Shown piece by piece: positions 46,623-57,154 of a DNA stretch of 64,000 nt; position 1 is the stretch's first letter; every line of letters begins with the position of its first letter. The notes under the pieces were generated by a model that was given only the letters and a program-made list of their open reading frames with translations, had not been told where the DNA came from and made no database searches. The position numbers and the translations under genes are program-made. Origin of the DNA: Streptomyces sp. CB00455 (GTDB taxonomy: Bacteria; Actinomycetota; Actinomycetes; Streptomycetales; Streptomycetaceae); contig NZ_LIVQ01000002.1 in NCBI RefSeq assembly GCF_001905445.1, positions 868,001 to 932,000 on the forward strand. Direction: 5' to 3'.

Positions 46623-47162
46623 CTACTTACCAGCCTTTCCGACCTTGCGGCGGATGACTTCGCCGGCGTACTTGACACCCTTGGCCTTGTACGGGTCGGG
46701 CTTCCGCAGCTTGCGGATGTTGGCGGCGACCTCGCCGACCTTCTGCTTGTCGATGCCCTCGACCGAGAACTTGGTCGGCGACTCGACCTTGAAGGAGATG
46801 CCCTCGGGCGCCTCCACCAGGATCGGGTGGCTGTAGCCGAGCTGGAACTCCAGGTTGGAGCCCTTCGCGGCCACGCGGTAACCGACACCGCTGATCTCGA
46901 GAGCCTTGACGTACCCCGTGGTCACACCGGTGATCATGTTCGCCACCAGCGTGCGGGACAGGCCGTGCAGGGCCTTGTTCTGACGCTCGTCGTTCGGGCG
47001 GGTGACGTTCAGAACGCCGTCCTCGTCCTTGACGATTGCGATGGGCGCCTTAACGGTGTGCGCGAGGGAACCCTTGGGGCCCTTCACAGCAACCGTCTGG
47101 CCATCGATGGTGACGTCCACACCGGCGGGAACCTGGATGGGGAGCTTGCCGATTCGCGACAT
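46623..47162 (-). CDS. rplF: Ribosomal protein L6
   Basis: A 179-residue protein at the base of the L7/L12 stalk. It starts [20 protein letters not shown] and contains the [10 protein letters not shown] and [15 protein letters not shown] motifs near the end. It is 20 bp after rpsH. Confidence 0.98.
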   Translation of the reverse strand: MSRIGKLPIQVPAGVDVTIDGQTVAVKGPKGSLAHTVKAPIAIVKDEDGVLNVTRPNDERQNKALHGLSRTLVANMITGVTTGYVKALEISGVGYRVAAKGSNLEFQLGYSHPILVEAPEGISFKVESPTKFSVEGIDKQKVGEVAANIRKLRKPDPYKAKGVKYAGEVIRRKVGKAGK

Positions 47163-47182
47163 TGCTTTTCCTCCGTTCCCGA

Positions 47183-47581
47183 CTACCAGACGTAGGCGAG
47201 GACTTCCCCACCTACGCCCTTCTTGCCTGCCTGCTGGCCGGTGAGGAGACCGTGGGACGTGGAGATGATCGCCACGCCCAGGCCGCCGAGCACCTTCGGC
47301 AGGTTGGTGGACTTCGCGTACACGCGCAGACCGGGCTTCGAGATCCGCTTGATGCCCGCAATGGAGCGCTCGCGGTTCGGCCCGAACTTCAGCTCGAGGA
47401 CGAGGTTCTTGCCGACCTCGGCATCCTCGACCTTCCAGCCGGTGATGAAACCCTCCTGCTTGAGGATCTCTGCGATGTGCGACTTGATCTTGCTGTGCGG
47501 CATCACGACGGTGTCGTGGTACGCCGAGTTAGCGTTACGCAGACGCGTGAGCATGTCTGCGATCGGGTCAGTCATGGTCAT
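47183..47581 (-). CDS. rpsH: Ribosomal protein S8
   Basis: A 132-residue 16S-binding protein and, in other bacteria, the repressor of the spc operon. It starts [20 protein letters not shown] and ends [14 protein letters not shown]. The start at 47581 matches streptomycete S8; an ATG two codons later is also present. A 223-bp gap to rpsN is unusually large for this operon and shows no clear structure. Confidence 0.97.
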   Translation of the reverse strand: MTMTDPIADMLTRLRNANSAYHDTVVMPHSKIKSHIAEILKQEGFITGWKVEDAEVGKNLVLELKFGPNRERSIAGIKRISKPGLRVYAKSTNLPKVLGGLGVAIISTSHGLLTGQQAGKKGVGGEVLAYVW

Positions 47582-47804
47582 GAAGTGGCCTTCGGCCTCT
47601 CTCGCCGGGGTTTCCTGTATGCGCCATCCCTCTCCCCACTCAGTGGCGGGACGGGTGCGGTGCGGGGACCTACGGCGTAGTAAGTCGTTATGGGCGGCGG
47701 ACGCCCAACCACACAAGCCTAAGGCATGCGCGGCCGGGCACCCACCGTCCAGATGCTTACCGAGAGTGCCTGGTACTCCCCAAGTCCTTGCGGACGAGGG
47801 TGAT

Positions 47805-47990
47805 TTACCAGGAGCTCTTGGTCACGCCCGGCAGCTCGCCACGGTGAGCCATCTCACGAAGGCACACGCGGCACAGGCCGAACTTGCGGTACACGGAGTG
47901 GGGGCGACCGCAGCGCTGGCAGCGGGTGTACGCACGCACACCGAACTTGGGCTTGCGGGCAGCCTTCGCGATGAGAGCCTTCTTCGCCAT
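47805..47990 (-). CDS. rpsN: Ribosomal protein S14 type Z (zinc form)
   Basis: A 61-residue short S14 with zinc ligands C24, C27, C40 and C43. It ends [11 protein letters not shown]. It lies 5 nt after rplE. Confidence 0.97.
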   Translation of the reverse strand: MAKKALIAKAARKPKFGVRAYTRCQRCGRPHSVYRKFGLCRVCLREMAHRGELPGVTKSSW

Positions 47991-47995
47991 CTCGC

Positions 47996-48547
47996 TTACG
48001 CCTCCTTGAAGGGGAAGCCGAGGTGACGAAGGAGGGCACGGCCCTCGTCGTCGTTGGTCGCCGTGGTGACCACGGTGATGTCCATACCCCGGGTACGGTC
48101 GATCTTGTCCTGGTCGATCTCGTGGAACATGACCTGCTCCGTGAGACCGAAGGTGTAGTTGCCACGGCCGTCGAACTGCTTCGGCGACAGACCACGGAAG
48201 TCACGGATACGCGGCAGCGCGAGCGACAGCGTACGGTCCAGGAACTCCCACATGCGGTCACCACGGAGGGTGACGTGGCAGCCGATCGGCTGACCCTCGC
48301 GCAGCTTGAACTGCGCGATGGACTTGCGGGCCTTCGTGACGGCCGGCTTCTGACCGGTGATCGTCGTCAGGTCGCGGATGGCGCCGTCGATCAGCTTGGA
48401 GTCGCGGGCGGCGTCGCCCACACCCATGTTGACCACGATCTTCACGAGACCGGGGATCTGCATGACGTTCTCGTAGGAGAACTCCTCACGCAGCTTGCCG
48501 GCGATGTCCTCGCGGTACTTCGTCTTGAGACGCGGAGTGGTAGCCAT
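47996..48547 (-). CDS. rplE: Ribosomal protein L5
   Basis: A 183-residue 5S-rRNA-binding protein forming bridge B1b with S13. [39 protein letters not shown] and the closing [12 protein letters not shown] are standard. The start overlaps the rplX stop by 1 nt. Confidence 0.98.
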   Translation of the reverse strand: MATTPRLKTKYREDIAGKLREEFSYENVMQIPGLVKIVVNMGVGDAARDSKLIDGAIRDLTTITGQKPAVTKARKSIAQFKLREGQPIGCHVTLRGDRMWEFLDRTLSLALPRIRDFRGLSPKQFDGRGNYTFGLTEQVMFHEIDQDKIDRTRGMDITVVTTATNDDEGRALLRHLGFPFKEA

Positions 48548-48870
48548 CAGATGTCCTCACCCGTCCGCTTGGCAACGCGGATCTTGTTGCCCTCGTCGTC
48601 GAAGCGGAAACCGACGCGGGTAACGACCTTCTGGCCGTCCTTCTCCACGACCAGCTGAACGTTGCTGACGTGGATCGGCGCCTCGGTGATCACGATGCCA
48701 CCGGTCTGCGAGCCACCAGCGGTCTGGCCGGCCTTGGTGTGCTTCTTGACCCGGTTGACACCCTCGACGAGGACGCGGTTCTCAGCGGGGAAGGCGACGA
48801 TGACCTTGCCCTGCTTGCCCTTGTCCTTACCGGTGATGACCTGAACCAGGTCGCCCTTCTTGATCTTCAT
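48547..48870 (-). CDS. rplX: Ribosomal protein L24
   Basis: A 107-residue assembly-initiator protein with a KOW motif near the start ([20 protein letters not shown]). It ends [15 protein letters not shown] and is 2 nt after rplN. Confidence 0.97.
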   Translation of the reverse strand: MKIKKGDLVQVITGKDKGKQGKVIVAFPAENRVLVEGVNRVKKHTKAGQTAGGSQTGGIVITEAPIHVSNVQLVVEKDGQKVVTRVGFRFDDEGNKIRVAKRTGEDI

Positions 48871-48872
48871 GC

Positions 48873-49241
48873 TTACAGCACCTCCGGCGCGAGCGAGATG
48901 ATCTTCATGAACTTCTTCTCGCGCAGCTCACGGCCCACCGGGCCGAAGATACGGGTGCCGCGAGGGTCGCCGTCGTTCTTCAGAATGACGGCGGCGTTCT
49001 CGTCAAAGCGGATGTACGAGCCGTCCTGGCGGCGACGCTCCTTGACGGTGCGAACGATGACCGCCTTGACGACGTCACCCTTCTTCACGTTGCCACCGGG
49101 GATCGCGTCCTTGACGGTGGCGACGATGACGTCACCGATGCCCGCGTAGCGGCGACCGGAACCACCGAGAACACGGATGCAAAGGATTTCCTTCGCACCA
49201 GTGTTGTCGGCGATACGCAGTCGCGACTCCTGCTGGATCAC
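48873..49241 (-). CDS. rplN: Ribosomal protein L14
   Basis: A 122-residue protein of the subunit interface. [20 protein letters not shown] and [20 protein letters not shown] are diagnostic. A 106-bp gap separates it from rpsQ. Confidence 0.98.
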   Translation of the reverse strand: MIQQESRLRIADNTGAKEILCIRVLGGSGRRYAGIGDVIVATVKDAIPGGNVKKGDVVKAVIVRTVKERRRQDGSYIRFDENAAVILKNDGDPRGTRIFGPVGRELREKKFMKIISLAPEVL

Positions 49242-49347
49242 GTGTATCTCCTGATTGTCTGCCGGTTCCCGGCGGGGGCTGTACTCCGGAGAGCGTCAGC
49301 CCCCACCGAGCCTGGCGGAACGAACCTGAGGGAAACCCCTCAGGTGC

Positions 49348-49632
49348 TTACTTGGCCTTCTCGAGGATCTCGACGATGCGCCAGCGCTTGCTCGCCGACA
49401 GCGGACGCGTCTCCATGATGAGGACGCGGTCGCCGACGCCGGCAGCGTTCTGCTCGTCGTGCGCCTTGAGCTTGTTCGTACGGCGGATGACCTTGCCGTA
49501 CAGGGCGTGCTTGACGCGGTCCTCGACGGCGACGACGACGGTCTTGTCCATCTTGTCGCTGACGACCAGACCCTCACGGGTCTTGCGGAAACCGCGCTCG
49601 GTCTTGTTCTCAGTCACGTTGTTCTCGCTCAT
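49348..49632 (-). CDS. rpsQ: Ribosomal protein S17
   Basis: A 94-residue OB-fold small-subunit protein. A Glu/Asn-rich start [20 protein letters not shown] precedes the core with [20 protein letters not shown]. The start overlaps the rpmC stop (TGATG). Confidence 0.97.
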   Translation of the reverse strand: MSENNVTENKTERGFRKTREGLVVSDKMDKTVVVAVEDRVKHALYGKVIRRTNKLKAHDEQNAAGVGDRVLIMETRPLSASKRWRIVEILEKAK

Positions 49633-49856
49633 CAGGCGCTCTCCACCGTCTCGATACCGAGCTCACGCTCGTGCATCAGGGTGTAGATGCGAGCGATGTC
49701 CTTGCGGACGGACCTGAGCCGGCCGTTGTTCTCCAGCTGACCCGTGGCCGCCTGGAAGCGGAGCTTGAACAGCTCCTCCTTGGCCTCGCGCAGCTTGCCA
49801 ACGAGCTCCTCGTTGCCGAGCTCGCGCAGCTCGGACGCCTTGGTTCCCGTCGCCAT
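49632..49856 (-). CDS. rpmC: Ribosomal protein L29
   Basis: A 74-residue two-helix protein at the tunnel exit, a docking site for trigger factor. The ATG at 49854-49856 overlaps the rplP stop (TGATG); a GTG one codon upstream is possible but less likely. Confidence 0.96.
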   Translation of the reverse strand: MATGTKASELRELGNEELVGKLREAKEELFKLRFQAATGQLENNGRLRSVRKDIARIYTLMHERELGIETVESA

Positions 49857-50275
49857 CACGACTCACCTGCCTCGCGCCGAACAATCCGGCACTTCATCGG
49901 AAGCTTGTGAGCAGCGCGGGTGAGCGCCTCACGAGCAATCTTCTCGTTCGGGTAGGACAGCTCGAACATGACCCGGCCCGGGTGCACGTTCGCGATCCAC
50001 CACTCGGGAGAACCCTTACCGGAACCCATGCGGGTCTCGGCGGGCTTCTTCGTCAGCGGACGGTCCGGGTAGATGTTGATCCAGACCTTGCCGCCACGCT
50101 TGATGTGGCGGGTCATCGCGATACGAGCCGCCTCGATCTGGCGGTTCGTCACGTAGGCGGGGGTGAGCGCCTGGATGCCGTACTCGCCGAACGAGACCTC
50201 AGTACCGCCCTTGGCCATACCGCGGCGCTTGGGGTGGTGCTGCTTGCGGTGCTTGACCCTACGAGGGATCAGCAT
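49856..50275 (-). CDS. rplP: Ribosomal protein L16
   Basis: A 139-residue protein near the peptidyl transferase centre. [20 protein letters not shown] and [20 protein letters not shown] are diagnostic. It is 5 nt after rpsC. Confidence 0.98.
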   Translation of the reverse strand: MLIPRRVKHRKQHHPKRRGMAKGGTEVSFGEYGIQALTPAYVTNRQIEAARIAMTRHIKRGGKVWINIYPDRPLTKKPAETRMGSGKGSPEWWIANVHPGRVMFELSYPNEKIAREALTRAAHKLPMKCRIVRREAGES

Positions 50276-50280
50276 GTCGG

Positions 50281-51123
50281 TCAGGCCTCCGTTCCGGTGC
50301 TCTCGGCCGGAGCGGCGGCGGGAGCGTCGGCCTTGGGGGCCTCGGCACCAGCAGCCTGCTGCGGCTTGCGGCCACCACGGCCGCCGCGCTCGCCACCACG
50401 GCCACCACGGCCGGCGGGACGGTCGCCAGCGCCCTGCGCGCCACGGGCCGGGCGGTTACCCGCACGGGCCGCGGCGTTCTCGGCGCGAACCTCGGCGATG
50501 TTCTTGACGTCGCCCTTGTAGATCCAGACCTTCACACCGATACGGCCGAAGGTGGTCTTGGCCTCGAAGAAGCCGTAGTCCACGTTCGCGCGCAGCGTGT
50601 GCAGCGGCACACGACCCTCGCGGTAGAACTCGGAGCGGGACATCTCGGCGCCGCCGAGACGGCCGCCACACTGGATCTTGATGCCCTTGGCGCCGGCCTT
50701 CATCGTGCCCTGCATGCTCTTGCGCATGGCACGACGGAAGGAGACGCGGGAGGAAAGCTGCTCGGCAACGGCCTGGGCAACCAGCTGAGCGTCGAGCTCG
50801 GGGTTCTTGACCTCGAGGATGTTCAGCTGGACCTGCTTGCCCGTGAGCTTCTCGAGGTCACCGCGGATGCGGTCGGCCTCGGCGCCACGGCGGCCGATGA
50901 CGATGCCCGGACGAGCGGTGTGGATGTCCACACGCACGCGGTCACGGGTGCGCTCGATCTCAACCTTCGAGATGCCGGCGCGCTCCATGCCGGACGTCAT
51001 CATCCGACGGATGGCGACGTCTTCCTTGACGTAGTCCTTGTACAGCTTGTCGGCGTACCAACGCGACTTGAAGTCGGTGGTGATGCCGAGCCGGAACCCG
51101 TGCGGGTTTACCTTCTGGCCCAT
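50281..51123 (-). CDS. rpsC: Ribosomal protein S3 with Gly/Arg-rich tail
   Basis: A 280-residue mRNA-entry protein with a KH domain ([20 protein letters not shown]). The core ends by about residue 215. It is followed by a 60-residue extension rich in Arg, Gly and Ala ([24 protein letters not shown]) ending in an acidic, Pro-rich stretch, a feature of Streptomyces S3. The start overlaps the rplV stop. Confidence 0.97.
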   Translation of the reverse strand: MGQKVNPHGFRLGITTDFKSRWYADKLYKDYVKEDVAIRRMMTSGMERAGISKVEIERTRDRVRVDIHTARPGIVIGRRGAEADRIRGDLEKLTGKQVQLNILEVKNPELDAQLVAQAVAEQLSSRVSFRRAMRKSMQGTMKAGAKGIKIQCGGRLGGAEMSRSEFYREGRVPLHTLRANVDYGFFEAKTTFGRIGVKVWIYKGDVKNIAEVRAENAAARAGNRPARGAQGAGDRPAGRGGRGGERGGRGGRKPQQAAGAEAPKADAPAAAPAESTGTEA

Positions 51124-51470
51124 TACCGGGAACCTTCCTTGCTGCTGACGACCACGGTGATGTGGCTGGTCCGCTTGCGGATCCGGTAGGCACGGCCCTG
51201 CGCACGCGGACGGAACCGCTTCAGGGTCGGGCCCTCGTCCACGAACGCCTCGCTGATGACCAGCGTGGAGGCGTCCGGGTGGTTGTAGTTGTGTGCGGCG
51301 TTGGCAATGGCGCTGTCCAGCACCTTGCCGACCGGCACGCTCGCGGCCTGCGGGGCGAAACGCAGGACCGCCTGAGCCTCCGTGGCATCCATGCCACGGA
51401 TAAGGTCCACCACTCGGCGGGCCTTCATGGGCGTGACGCGGATGTACCGCGCCTGGGCCCTGGCTTCCAT
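51123..51470 (-). CDS. rplV: Ribosomal protein L22
   Basis: A 115-residue protein lining the exit tunnel. The ATG at 51468-51470 gives [20 protein letters not shown], the expected start; an upstream in-frame ATG at 51506 adds 12 unconserved residues. The tunnel loop [20 protein letters not shown] is present. Confidence 0.96.
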   Translation of the reverse strand: MEARAQARYIRVTPMKARRVVDLIRGMDATEAQAVLRFAPQAASVPVGKVLDSAIANAAHNYNHPDASTLVISEAFVDEGPTLKRFRPRAQGRAYRIRKRTSHITVVVSSKEGSR

Positions 51471-51513
51471 GGTTGTCCCTTCGGTGTAAGTCATAGTCGT
51501 AACCACCCCGCCT

Positions 51514-51795
51514 TTAGCGGCGCTTCGACTTCCGGTCGTCCTTGACGTGGCCGCGGAAGGTGCGAGTCGGCGAGAACTCGCCGAGCTTGTGGCCGACCAT
51601 CGACTCGGTGACGAACACCGGGACGTGGGTCTTGCCGTTGTGCACCGCGATGGTGTGACCCAGCATGCTGGGGATGATCATCGAGCGACGGGACCAGGTC
51701 TTGATGACGTTCTTGGTGCCGGCTTCGTTCTGGACGTCCACCTTCTTTACGAGGTGGTCGTCGACGAAGGGCCCCTTCTTGAGACTGCGCGGCAT
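51514..51795 (-). CDS. rpsS: Ribosomal protein S19
   Basis: A 93-residue small-subunit head protein: [20 protein letters not shown] and [20 protein letters not shown] are canonical. It is 12 nt after rplB. Confidence 0.98.
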   Translation of the reverse strand: MPRSLKKGPFVDDHLVKKVDVQNEAGTKNVIKTWSRRSMIIPSMLGHTIAVHNGKTHVPVFVTESMVGHKLGEFSPTRTFRGHVKDDRKSKRR

Positions 51796-51807
51796 CTAAA
51801 CCCGCTC

Positions 51808-52644
51808 CTAGCGCTTCTTGTTCGTCTTGCGGCGGCGGACGATGTACTTGCTCGAAGCCTTCTTCGGCGAGCGAGTACGACCCTCCTTCTGACCCCACGG
51901 GGAGACCGGGTGGCGACCACCACTGGTCTTGCCCTCACCACCACCGTGCGGGTGGTCAACCGGGTTCATCGCGACACCGCGGACGGACGGGCGAACGCCC
52001 TTCCAGCGCATGCGGCCAGCCTTGCCCCAGTTGATGTTCGACTGCTCGGCGTTGCCGACCTCGCCGACGGTGGCGCGGCAGCGCGCGTCGACCAGGCGGA
52101 TCTCACCGGAAGGCATACGAAGGTGGGCCATCGTGCCCTCCTTCGCCAGCAGCTGCACGGAGGCACCCGCGGAACGGGCGAACTTGGCGCCACCACCGGG
52201 ACGGAGCTCGATCGCGTGGATCGTGGTACCGACCGGGATGTTGCGGAGGGCCAGGTTGTTGCCGGGCTTGATGTCGGCCGTGGGGCCGTTCTCAATCCGG
52301 TCGCCCTGCTTCAGAGCCTTCGGCGCGATGATGTAGCGCTTCTCGCCGTCCGCGTAGTGCAGGAGCGCGATGCGCGCAGTGCGGTTGGGGTCGTACTCGA
52401 TGTGCGCGACCTTGGCCGGCACGCCGTCCTTGTCGTGACGACGGAAGTCGATCACGCGGTAGGCGCGCTTGTGACCGCCACCCTGGTGGCGAACAGTGAT
52501 CCGACCGGTGTTGTTACGGCCGCCCTTGCTGTGCAGCGGGCGAACCAGCGACTTCTCCGGCGTGGACCGCGTGATCTCGACAAAGTCGGCGACGCTGGAG
52601 CCACGACGGCCCGGGGTCGTCGGCTTGTACTTGCGGATACCCAT
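51808..52644 (-). CDS. rplB: Ribosomal protein L2
   Basis: A 278-residue protein essential for peptidyl transferase. It includes the catalytic-centre loop [20 protein letters not shown] with the conserved His, and the [20 protein letters not shown] region. It is 40 bp after rplW. Confidence 0.98.
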   Translation of the reverse strand: MGIRKYKPTTPGRRGSSVADFVEITRSTPEKSLVRPLHSKGGRNNTGRITVRHQGGGHKRAYRVIDFRRHDKDGVPAKVAHIEYDPNRTARIALLHYADGEKRYIIAPKALKQGDRIENGPTADIKPGNNLALRNIPVGTTIHAIELRPGGGAKFARSAGASVQLLAKEGTMAHLRMPSGEIRLVDARCRATVGEVGNAEQSNINWGKAGRMRWKGVRPSVRGVAMNPVDHPHGGGEGKTSGGRHPVSPWGQKEGRTRSPKKASSKYIVRRRKTNKKR

Positions 52645-52684
52645 TTCTCAGTCCTCGTCCGATTCCGGACGACTCAGGACTCCG

Positions 52685-53008
52685 TTAGGAGCCCTGGCCG
52701 CCGAAGATGTCGATTCGGTCGCCCTCAGCGAGGGTCACGATGGCGCGCTTGGTGTTCGCACGCTTGCCGAAACCGGTCTTGGTGCGCTTGCGCTTACCCT
52801 GACGGTTGATCGTGTTGACCCCGGTGACCTTGACCGAGAAGACCGCCTCGACGGCCTGCTTGATCTGGGTCTTGTTGGCGCCGGGCGCGACGATGAACGT
52901 GTACTTGTTCTCGTCCAGCAGCGCGTAGCTCTTCTCCGAGACAACCGGCTTGATCAGCAGGTCGCGCGGGTCAGTGAAGGTCTTGCTGGTAACGGTCGCC
53001 TCAGACAT
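52685..53008 (-). CDS. rplW: Ribosomal protein L23
   Basis: A 107-residue tunnel-exit protein that binds trigger factor and [23 protein letters not shown] and [20 protein letters not shown] are typical. The start overlaps the rplD stop by 1 nt. Confidence 0.97.
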   Translation of the reverse strand: MSEATVTSKTFTDPRDLLIKPVVSEKSYALLDENKYTFIVAPGANKTQIKQAVEAVFSVKVTGVNTINRQGKRKRTKTGFGKRANTKRAIVTLAEGDRIDIFGGQGS

Positions 53009-53658
53009 CAGGCGTCGCTCCCTTCGGTCTCATCGGCCTTGGGGCCAGACACGAAGGACTCGAAAGCGGCCTGGGTGAAGACCACGTCGTCAGAGACGAT
53101 CACGTCGTACGTGTTCAGCTGGCCCGGCTCCAGGATGTGGACCTGGGGCAGGTTGCGGGCGGACAGCCACGCGGCCTCGTCGGCGCGCTCGACGACCAGG
53201 AGCAGGTTCTTGCGCTCCGAGATCTTGCCGAACAGCGTCTTGGCGGCCTTCGTGGAGGCGGCACCCTCGACCACGCCGGTGACGACGTGGATGCGGGAGT
53301 GACGCGCACGGTCCGAGAGGGCACCGCGGAGGGCGGCGGCCTTCATCTTCTTCGGGGTCCGCTGGGAGTAGTCACGCGGCTGCGGGCCGTGGACGACGCC
53401 ACCGCCGACGAACTGCGGCGCACGGGTGGAACCCTGACGCGCGCGGCCGGTGCCCTTCTGGCGGTAAGGCTTGCGGCCACCACCACGGACTTCGCCACGA
53501 CGCTTGGTCTTGTGCGTGCCCTGACGGGCAGCAGCCAGCTGGGCGACAACGACCTGGTGGATCAGCGGAACGCTGGTCTTCGCGTCGAAGATCTCCGCGG
53601 GGAGCTCGACGGTACCGGCCTTGTCGCCTGCCGGCGAAAGGATGTCAATGGTGCTCAT
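53008..53658 (-). CDS. rplD: Ribosomal protein L4
   Basis: A 216-residue protein with a tunnel loop, [20 protein letters not shown] onward. In some bacteria it autoregulates the S10 operon. The ATG at 53656-53658 gives [20 protein letters not shown]; the frame beyond it overlaps rplC and is not used. It is 4 nt after rplC. Confidence 0.97.
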   Translation of the reverse strand: MSTIDILSPAGDKAGTVELPAEIFDAKTSVPLIHQVVVAQLAAARQGTHKTKRRGEVRGGGRKPYRQKGTGRARQGSTRAPQFVGGGVVHGPQPRDYSQRTPKKMKAAALRGALSDRARHSRIHVVTGVVEGAASTKAAKTLFGKISERKNLLLVVERADEAAWLSARNLPQVHILEPGQLNTYDVIVSDDVVFTQAAFESFVSGPKADETEGSDA

Positions 53659-53662
53659 TACC

Positions 53663-54307
53663 TCAAGCCCCCTTGGCCGCGGTACGGACCAGGACGAGGC
53701 CGCCGTTCGGACCGGGGACTGCGCCCTTGATGAGGAGCAGACCCTTCTCCGCGTCAACCGCGTGGATGGTCAGGTTCTGGGTGGTGACGCGCTCGTTACC
53801 CATACGACCGGCCATGCGCATGCCCTTGAAGACACGCCCAGGGGTGGCGCAGCCACCGATCGAACCGGGGGAGCGGTGCTTGCGCTGCACACCGTGACCG
53901 GCGCCGAGGCCCCGGAAGTTGTGCCGCTTCATGACACCGGCGAAGCCCTTGCCCTTGCTGTTGCCCGTGACGTCAACCTTGACGCCGGACTCGAACACCT
54001 CAGCAGTGATCTCCTGGCCGAGCGTGTACTCGCTGGCGTCGGAGGTGCGGAGCTCCACCAGGTGGCGGCGGGGGGTCACGTCGGCCTTGGCGAAGTGGCC
54101 CTTGAGGGGCTTGTTCACCTTGCGCGGGTCGATCTCGCCGAAGGCGATCTGGACCGACTCGTAGCCGTCGATGTCGTTCGTACGGACCTGGGTAACGACG
54201 CAGGGTCCGGCCTTGACCACGGTGACCGGGACGACACGGTTGTTCTCGTCCCAGACCTGGGTCATGCCGAGCTTCTCGCCCAGGACGCCCTTGATCTGCT
54301 TTGCCAT
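53663..54307 (-). CDS. rplC: Ribosomal protein L3
   Basis: A 214-residue protein near the peptidyl transferase centre. [20 protein letters not shown], the central [20 protein letters not shown] loop with the methylatable Gln-Arg neighbourhood, and [13 protein letters not shown] are canonical. It is 14 nt after rpsJ. Confidence 0.98.
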   Translation of the reverse strand: MAKQIKGVLGEKLGMTQVWDENNRVVPVTVVKAGPCVVTQVRTNDIDGYESVQIAFGEIDPRKVNKPLKGHFAKADVTPRRHLVELRTSDASEYTLGQEITAEVFESGVKVDVTGNSKGKGFAGVMKRHNFRGLGAGHGVQRKHRSPGSIGGCATPGRVFKGMRMAGRMGNERVTTQNLTIHAVDAEKGLLLIKGAVPGPNGGLVLVRTAAKGA

Positions 54308-54321
54308 CTTCTCGACGCCTC

Positions 54322-54630
54322 TCAGAGCTTGATCTCGATGTCAACGCCGGCCGGAAGGTCCAGGCGCATCAGCGAGTCAACGGTCTTGGGGGTCGGGTCG
54401 AGGATGTCGATCAGGCGCTTGTGCGTGCGCATCTCGAAGTGCTCGCGCGAGTCCTTGTACTTGTGCGGCGACTTGATGACGCAGTACACGTTCTTCTCAG
54501 TGGGCAGCGGCACCGGGCCCGCGACCGACGCACCAGTGCGCGTCACCGTCTCGACGATCTTCTTCGCCGAGGAGTCGATGACCTCGTGGTCGTAGGCCTT
54601 GAGCCGGATGCGGATCTTCTGTCCCGCCAT
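54322..54630 (-). CDS. rpsJ: Ribosomal protein S10 (NusE)
   Basis: A 102-residue head protein that also acts as NusE in antitermination and links transcription to translation through Nus[21 protein letters not shown] and [20 protein letters not shown] are diagnostic. It is the first gene of the S10 operon and has a leader of about 390 nt if the candidate promoter at 55030-55057 is correct. Confidence 0.98.
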   Translation of the reverse strand: MAGQKIRIRLKAYDHEVIDSSAKKIVETVTRTGASVAGPVPLPTEKNVYCVIKSPHKYKDSREHFEMRTHKRLIDILDPTPKTVDSLMRLDLPAGVDIEIKL

Positions 54631-55272
54631 GGCTACTCCGTAGTCCTGTCTGTATGTGGAACGCTCTGGCCCTCGATCGGCTGCGGGACGGATCCCACTG
54701 CCTCTCCTCCGACCCACGCGGTCGGGTGTGTCGCACTCCCTCTACAGAAAATTCCCATACGGAAACTCCCTCTCCAAGGGGGTGCGGTCCCAAGACCGCG
54801 CTGCGGGGGAGAAACACCCACCGAGCGCCTGGTGACCACCGTGCTGACACTTCCCAGAAGATTCCCGTACGTCCGTCCCCATTGCTGCCCCGAGAGGCAG
54901 ATTAAGGACGACGAGTACTGTGGGACTTGCTTCCGGTCCTCCCGGCGGGAGGCGCGCAGCATCGGCACTCAACCGAGCAACTTGAGTAGTCTGCCATACG
55001 AGGCACGTACTGCGCCAATCGGGCCGAAGACAATACCCCGCCACGCTGCGTGGTCAAACCCCGCCGCGGGTACCCCTGCGCGGGGTGATTCCCCCGGTCA
55101 GGACGGGGGGACCGTCCCGCACCCTCCGCCTGTTGCCCGCGCTGCCGGCGTACGGTGCCTGGCGGGCCCGGTGGATGCCGGACCGGCCGACGCGTCCTTC
55201 GGTAGCTGCGGGTGCAGGTAGCTGTCGGCCGCCTCGCATGTCACGTCAACCACTCCGAGGGGTACTCGCTAC
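54631..55272 (-). promoter_or_regulatory. Upstream region and long leader of the S10 operon
   Basis: This 640-bp non-coding stretch is noticeably less GC-rich near 54730-55030. It contains a perfect hairpin GCGGTC-CCAA-GACCGC at 54784-54799 and an interrupted palindrome CTCAA...TTGAG near 54972-54990. No open frame with a ribosome site was found. Such a leader could carry regulation by L4, but no match to known L4 leaders was recognised. Confidence 0.6.
55030..55057 (-). promoter_or_regulatory. Candidate S10 operon promoter
   Basis: On the minus strand, TTGACC (55052-55057) and TATTGT (55030-55035) are separated by 16 bp. The predicted start is near 55023, leaving a leader of about 390 nt to rpsJ. 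Confidence 0.6.
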
Positions 55273-55314
55273 GGCCGAGAGGCCCCGCACCGTGCGGCGC
55301 GGGGCCTCTCGGCC
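55273..55314. terminator. Terminator after the membrane glycosyltransferase gene
   Basis: GGCCGAGAGGCCCCGC at 55273-55288 pairs perfectly with 55299-55314 over 16 bp with a 10-nt loop. It starts 13 nt beyond the stop codon of the gene at 55328 and isolates it from the S10 leader. Confidence 0.88.
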
Positions 55315-55327
55315 ACGGATGGAGTGA

Positions 55328-57148
55328 TTAGTCGCGTCGCCAGATCACGAAATCGTATTCCGGGACGTGCCGGTCGACGTGCCAGCCGGCCGGCGCCCTT
55401 CGCCAGCTGTCGGCCGGCGGGGCCGCGTCGTCGAAGAGGGCGAGCACGGCCACGTCGGCCTCGGTGGGCGGCTCCTCGTTCACGATCAGGGCACGGGTCC
55501 AGACCCGGCCGTCGAGCACCTCGTAGCCCAGGGTCGCCCGGGTCTCCCAGCGGAAGGCCCGGTCCATCACCAGCTGGTCGCCGGGGCGCAAGCCCGCCGT
55601 CTTGAGGAAGCCGGTGCCGTCGGCGTAGCGCCCGTCGTGGTTCGGCCGACTGACGTTGTCGGTGATCGCCACGGCCCCCCAACCGGCGAAGACCGCCAGC
55701 GCCACCGCGAACGCACCGGTCGCGAGGGCGATCCGGTGGCTGCCTCCCAGCAGGCGCAGTGCCAGCAGGACGATGAACACGATCAGGGCGACCACGGTGG
55801 TGCGCCCCGCGTGGAAGTGCTTCCAGTCCTCCGTCCCCAGGCTGGAGAGGAAGGTCGCGTCGGGCAGGCCCCACAGGACGAAATAGGACTTGGCCCACTG
55901 GTGCTGGGCCATGTGGAGCAGCACTGCCGTGAACGCCCCGGTCACGGCCACGGTTGCGGCGCCGAGGACCGCGATCTTCTTCCAGCTGCGTACGTGGTAG
56001 AGCACCGCCACCGCGACCACCACGTACACCGCGACCAGCGGGGACAGGTAGCGGGCGTAGGTGATGGTGTCGATCCGGTGGTCGTTGGGAAGGCCGGCCG
56101 CCGCCGCCAGCGCGATGCCGCCGAGGAGCGCGACCATCACGAAGGCCACCACCCGGCTGGCCCGGCTGAAGCGCGAGCTGAACACGACGAGCACGCAGAC
56201 GACCAGAGTCAGCGCGCCCAGCCCCCAGGTGCTGGTCAGGAAGTACCAGATGTGCCCTACCATGCGCATGATGGTGCGCCGCAGCAGGCGGGTGTTCCCA
56301 AGGGTCTGGAAGACGGCGTTGCCGACCTCGCTCGGCTTCGCTCCGTCGATCCTGGACATCAGCCAGCTGGTCATCAGCCGCTTGGTGACGAACATGAGGG
56401 CCAGCACGGCCAGGCCGAGCACGGAGGCGATCCGCGGTGCCCAGTTGAAGACCAGTGCCACCAGCAGGACCAACCCGGTGAGCGCGATGATCACGCCGCC
56501 GCGGTCATGGGTGAGCAGGCAGTAGCCGGCCGCGAAGGCGCCCAGCAGGCCGAACCAGGTCCGGCGGCGGCGGCCGCCTTCCGACAGCAGGCCGTGCAGG
56601 CCGATCAGCCACGCCAGCACGAGGCCCGGCAGCGGGGTGTCGGCCATCCCGAACTGCGAGTAGAAGACCACTGGCGGTAGCAGCACCACGGCGCACGCGG
56701 CGACGTACGACACCGCCCGGGAGACGTCCAGCCTGCGCAGCGCCCAGTACGCGAGGGGCAGCACCAGGCAGCTGAGCAGGGCGTTGATGCCCAGCATCAG
56801 GTGGTAGGCGAAGACCGGGTCGTCGGTGATGCGCAGGGCGGGCGAGATGAGCAGCGAGTAGCCGGCCGGAAGAACCTGGTCACTGGGGATCTCGGTGGTC
56901 GACCGGCCGGCGAGCATCCTGGCCATCACCAGGTACATGGGCTCGTCGGGGTTGACCGTCGGGTAGTCCAGCTTCCTGACCAGCGACAGCCGGAACAGCA
57001 TGCTGAGCACGTAGCCGACGGCCAGCGCCAGCGGCACCACCCACCGGGCGTGCCACCACATCGCCGGAGTACGGCTGTCCGCCGGCAGATCTCCTGTGGT
57101 CCGCTCCGTCTCGGGATCGACAGTCGGGTCGTGGGCCAGTCGCGTCAT
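55328..57148 (-). CDS. Large membrane glycosyltransferase-like protein (GT-C type)
   Basis: A 606-residue protein with a cytoplasmic amino terminus of about 30 residues and about twelve membrane segments, then a carboxyl-terminal soluble domain of about 110 residues. After the first helix comes VRKLDYPTVNPDEPMYLVMA, in which the acidic pair sits in the first outer loop as in GT-C and ArnT-like (PMT-family) enzymes. These transfer sugars from polyprenyl phosphates outside the membrane. The sugar and acceptor are unknown, but the neighbours (flippase, polyprenyl-phosphate-type GT2, rhamnose genes) suggest a surface glycan. The stop is followed by a strong terminator; the gene begins 6 nt after the flippase gene. 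Confidence 0.82.
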   Translation of the reverse strand: MTRLAHDPTVDPETERTTGDLPADSRTPAMWWHARWVVPLALAVGYVLSMLFRLSLVRKLDYPTVNPDEPMYLVMARMLAGRSTTEIPSDQVLPAGYSLLISPALRITDDPVFAYHLMLGINALLSCLVLPLAYWALRRLDVSRAVSYVAACAVVLLPPVVFYSQFGMADTPLPGLVLAWLIGLHGLLSEGGRRRRTWFGLLGAFAAGYCLLTHDRGGVIIALTGLVLLVALVFNWAPRIASVLGLAVLALMFVTKRLMTSWLMSRIDGAKPSEVGNAVFQTLGNTRLLRRTIMRMVGHIWYFLTSTWGLGALTLVVCVLVVFSSRFSRASRVVAFVMVALLGGIALAAAAGLPNDHRIDTITYARYLSPLVAVYVVVAVAVLYHVRSWKKIAVLGAATVAVTGAFTAVLLHMAQHQWAKSYFVLWGLPDATFLSSLGTEDWKHFHAGRTTVVALIVFIVLLALRLLGGSHRIALATGAFAVALAVFAGWGAVAITDNVSRPNHDGRYADGTGFLKTAGLRPGDQLVMDRAFRWETRATLGYEVLDGRVWTRALIVNEEPPTEADVAVLALFDDAAPPADSWRRAPAGWHVDRHVPEYDFVIWRRD

Positions 57149-57154
57149 GAGAAG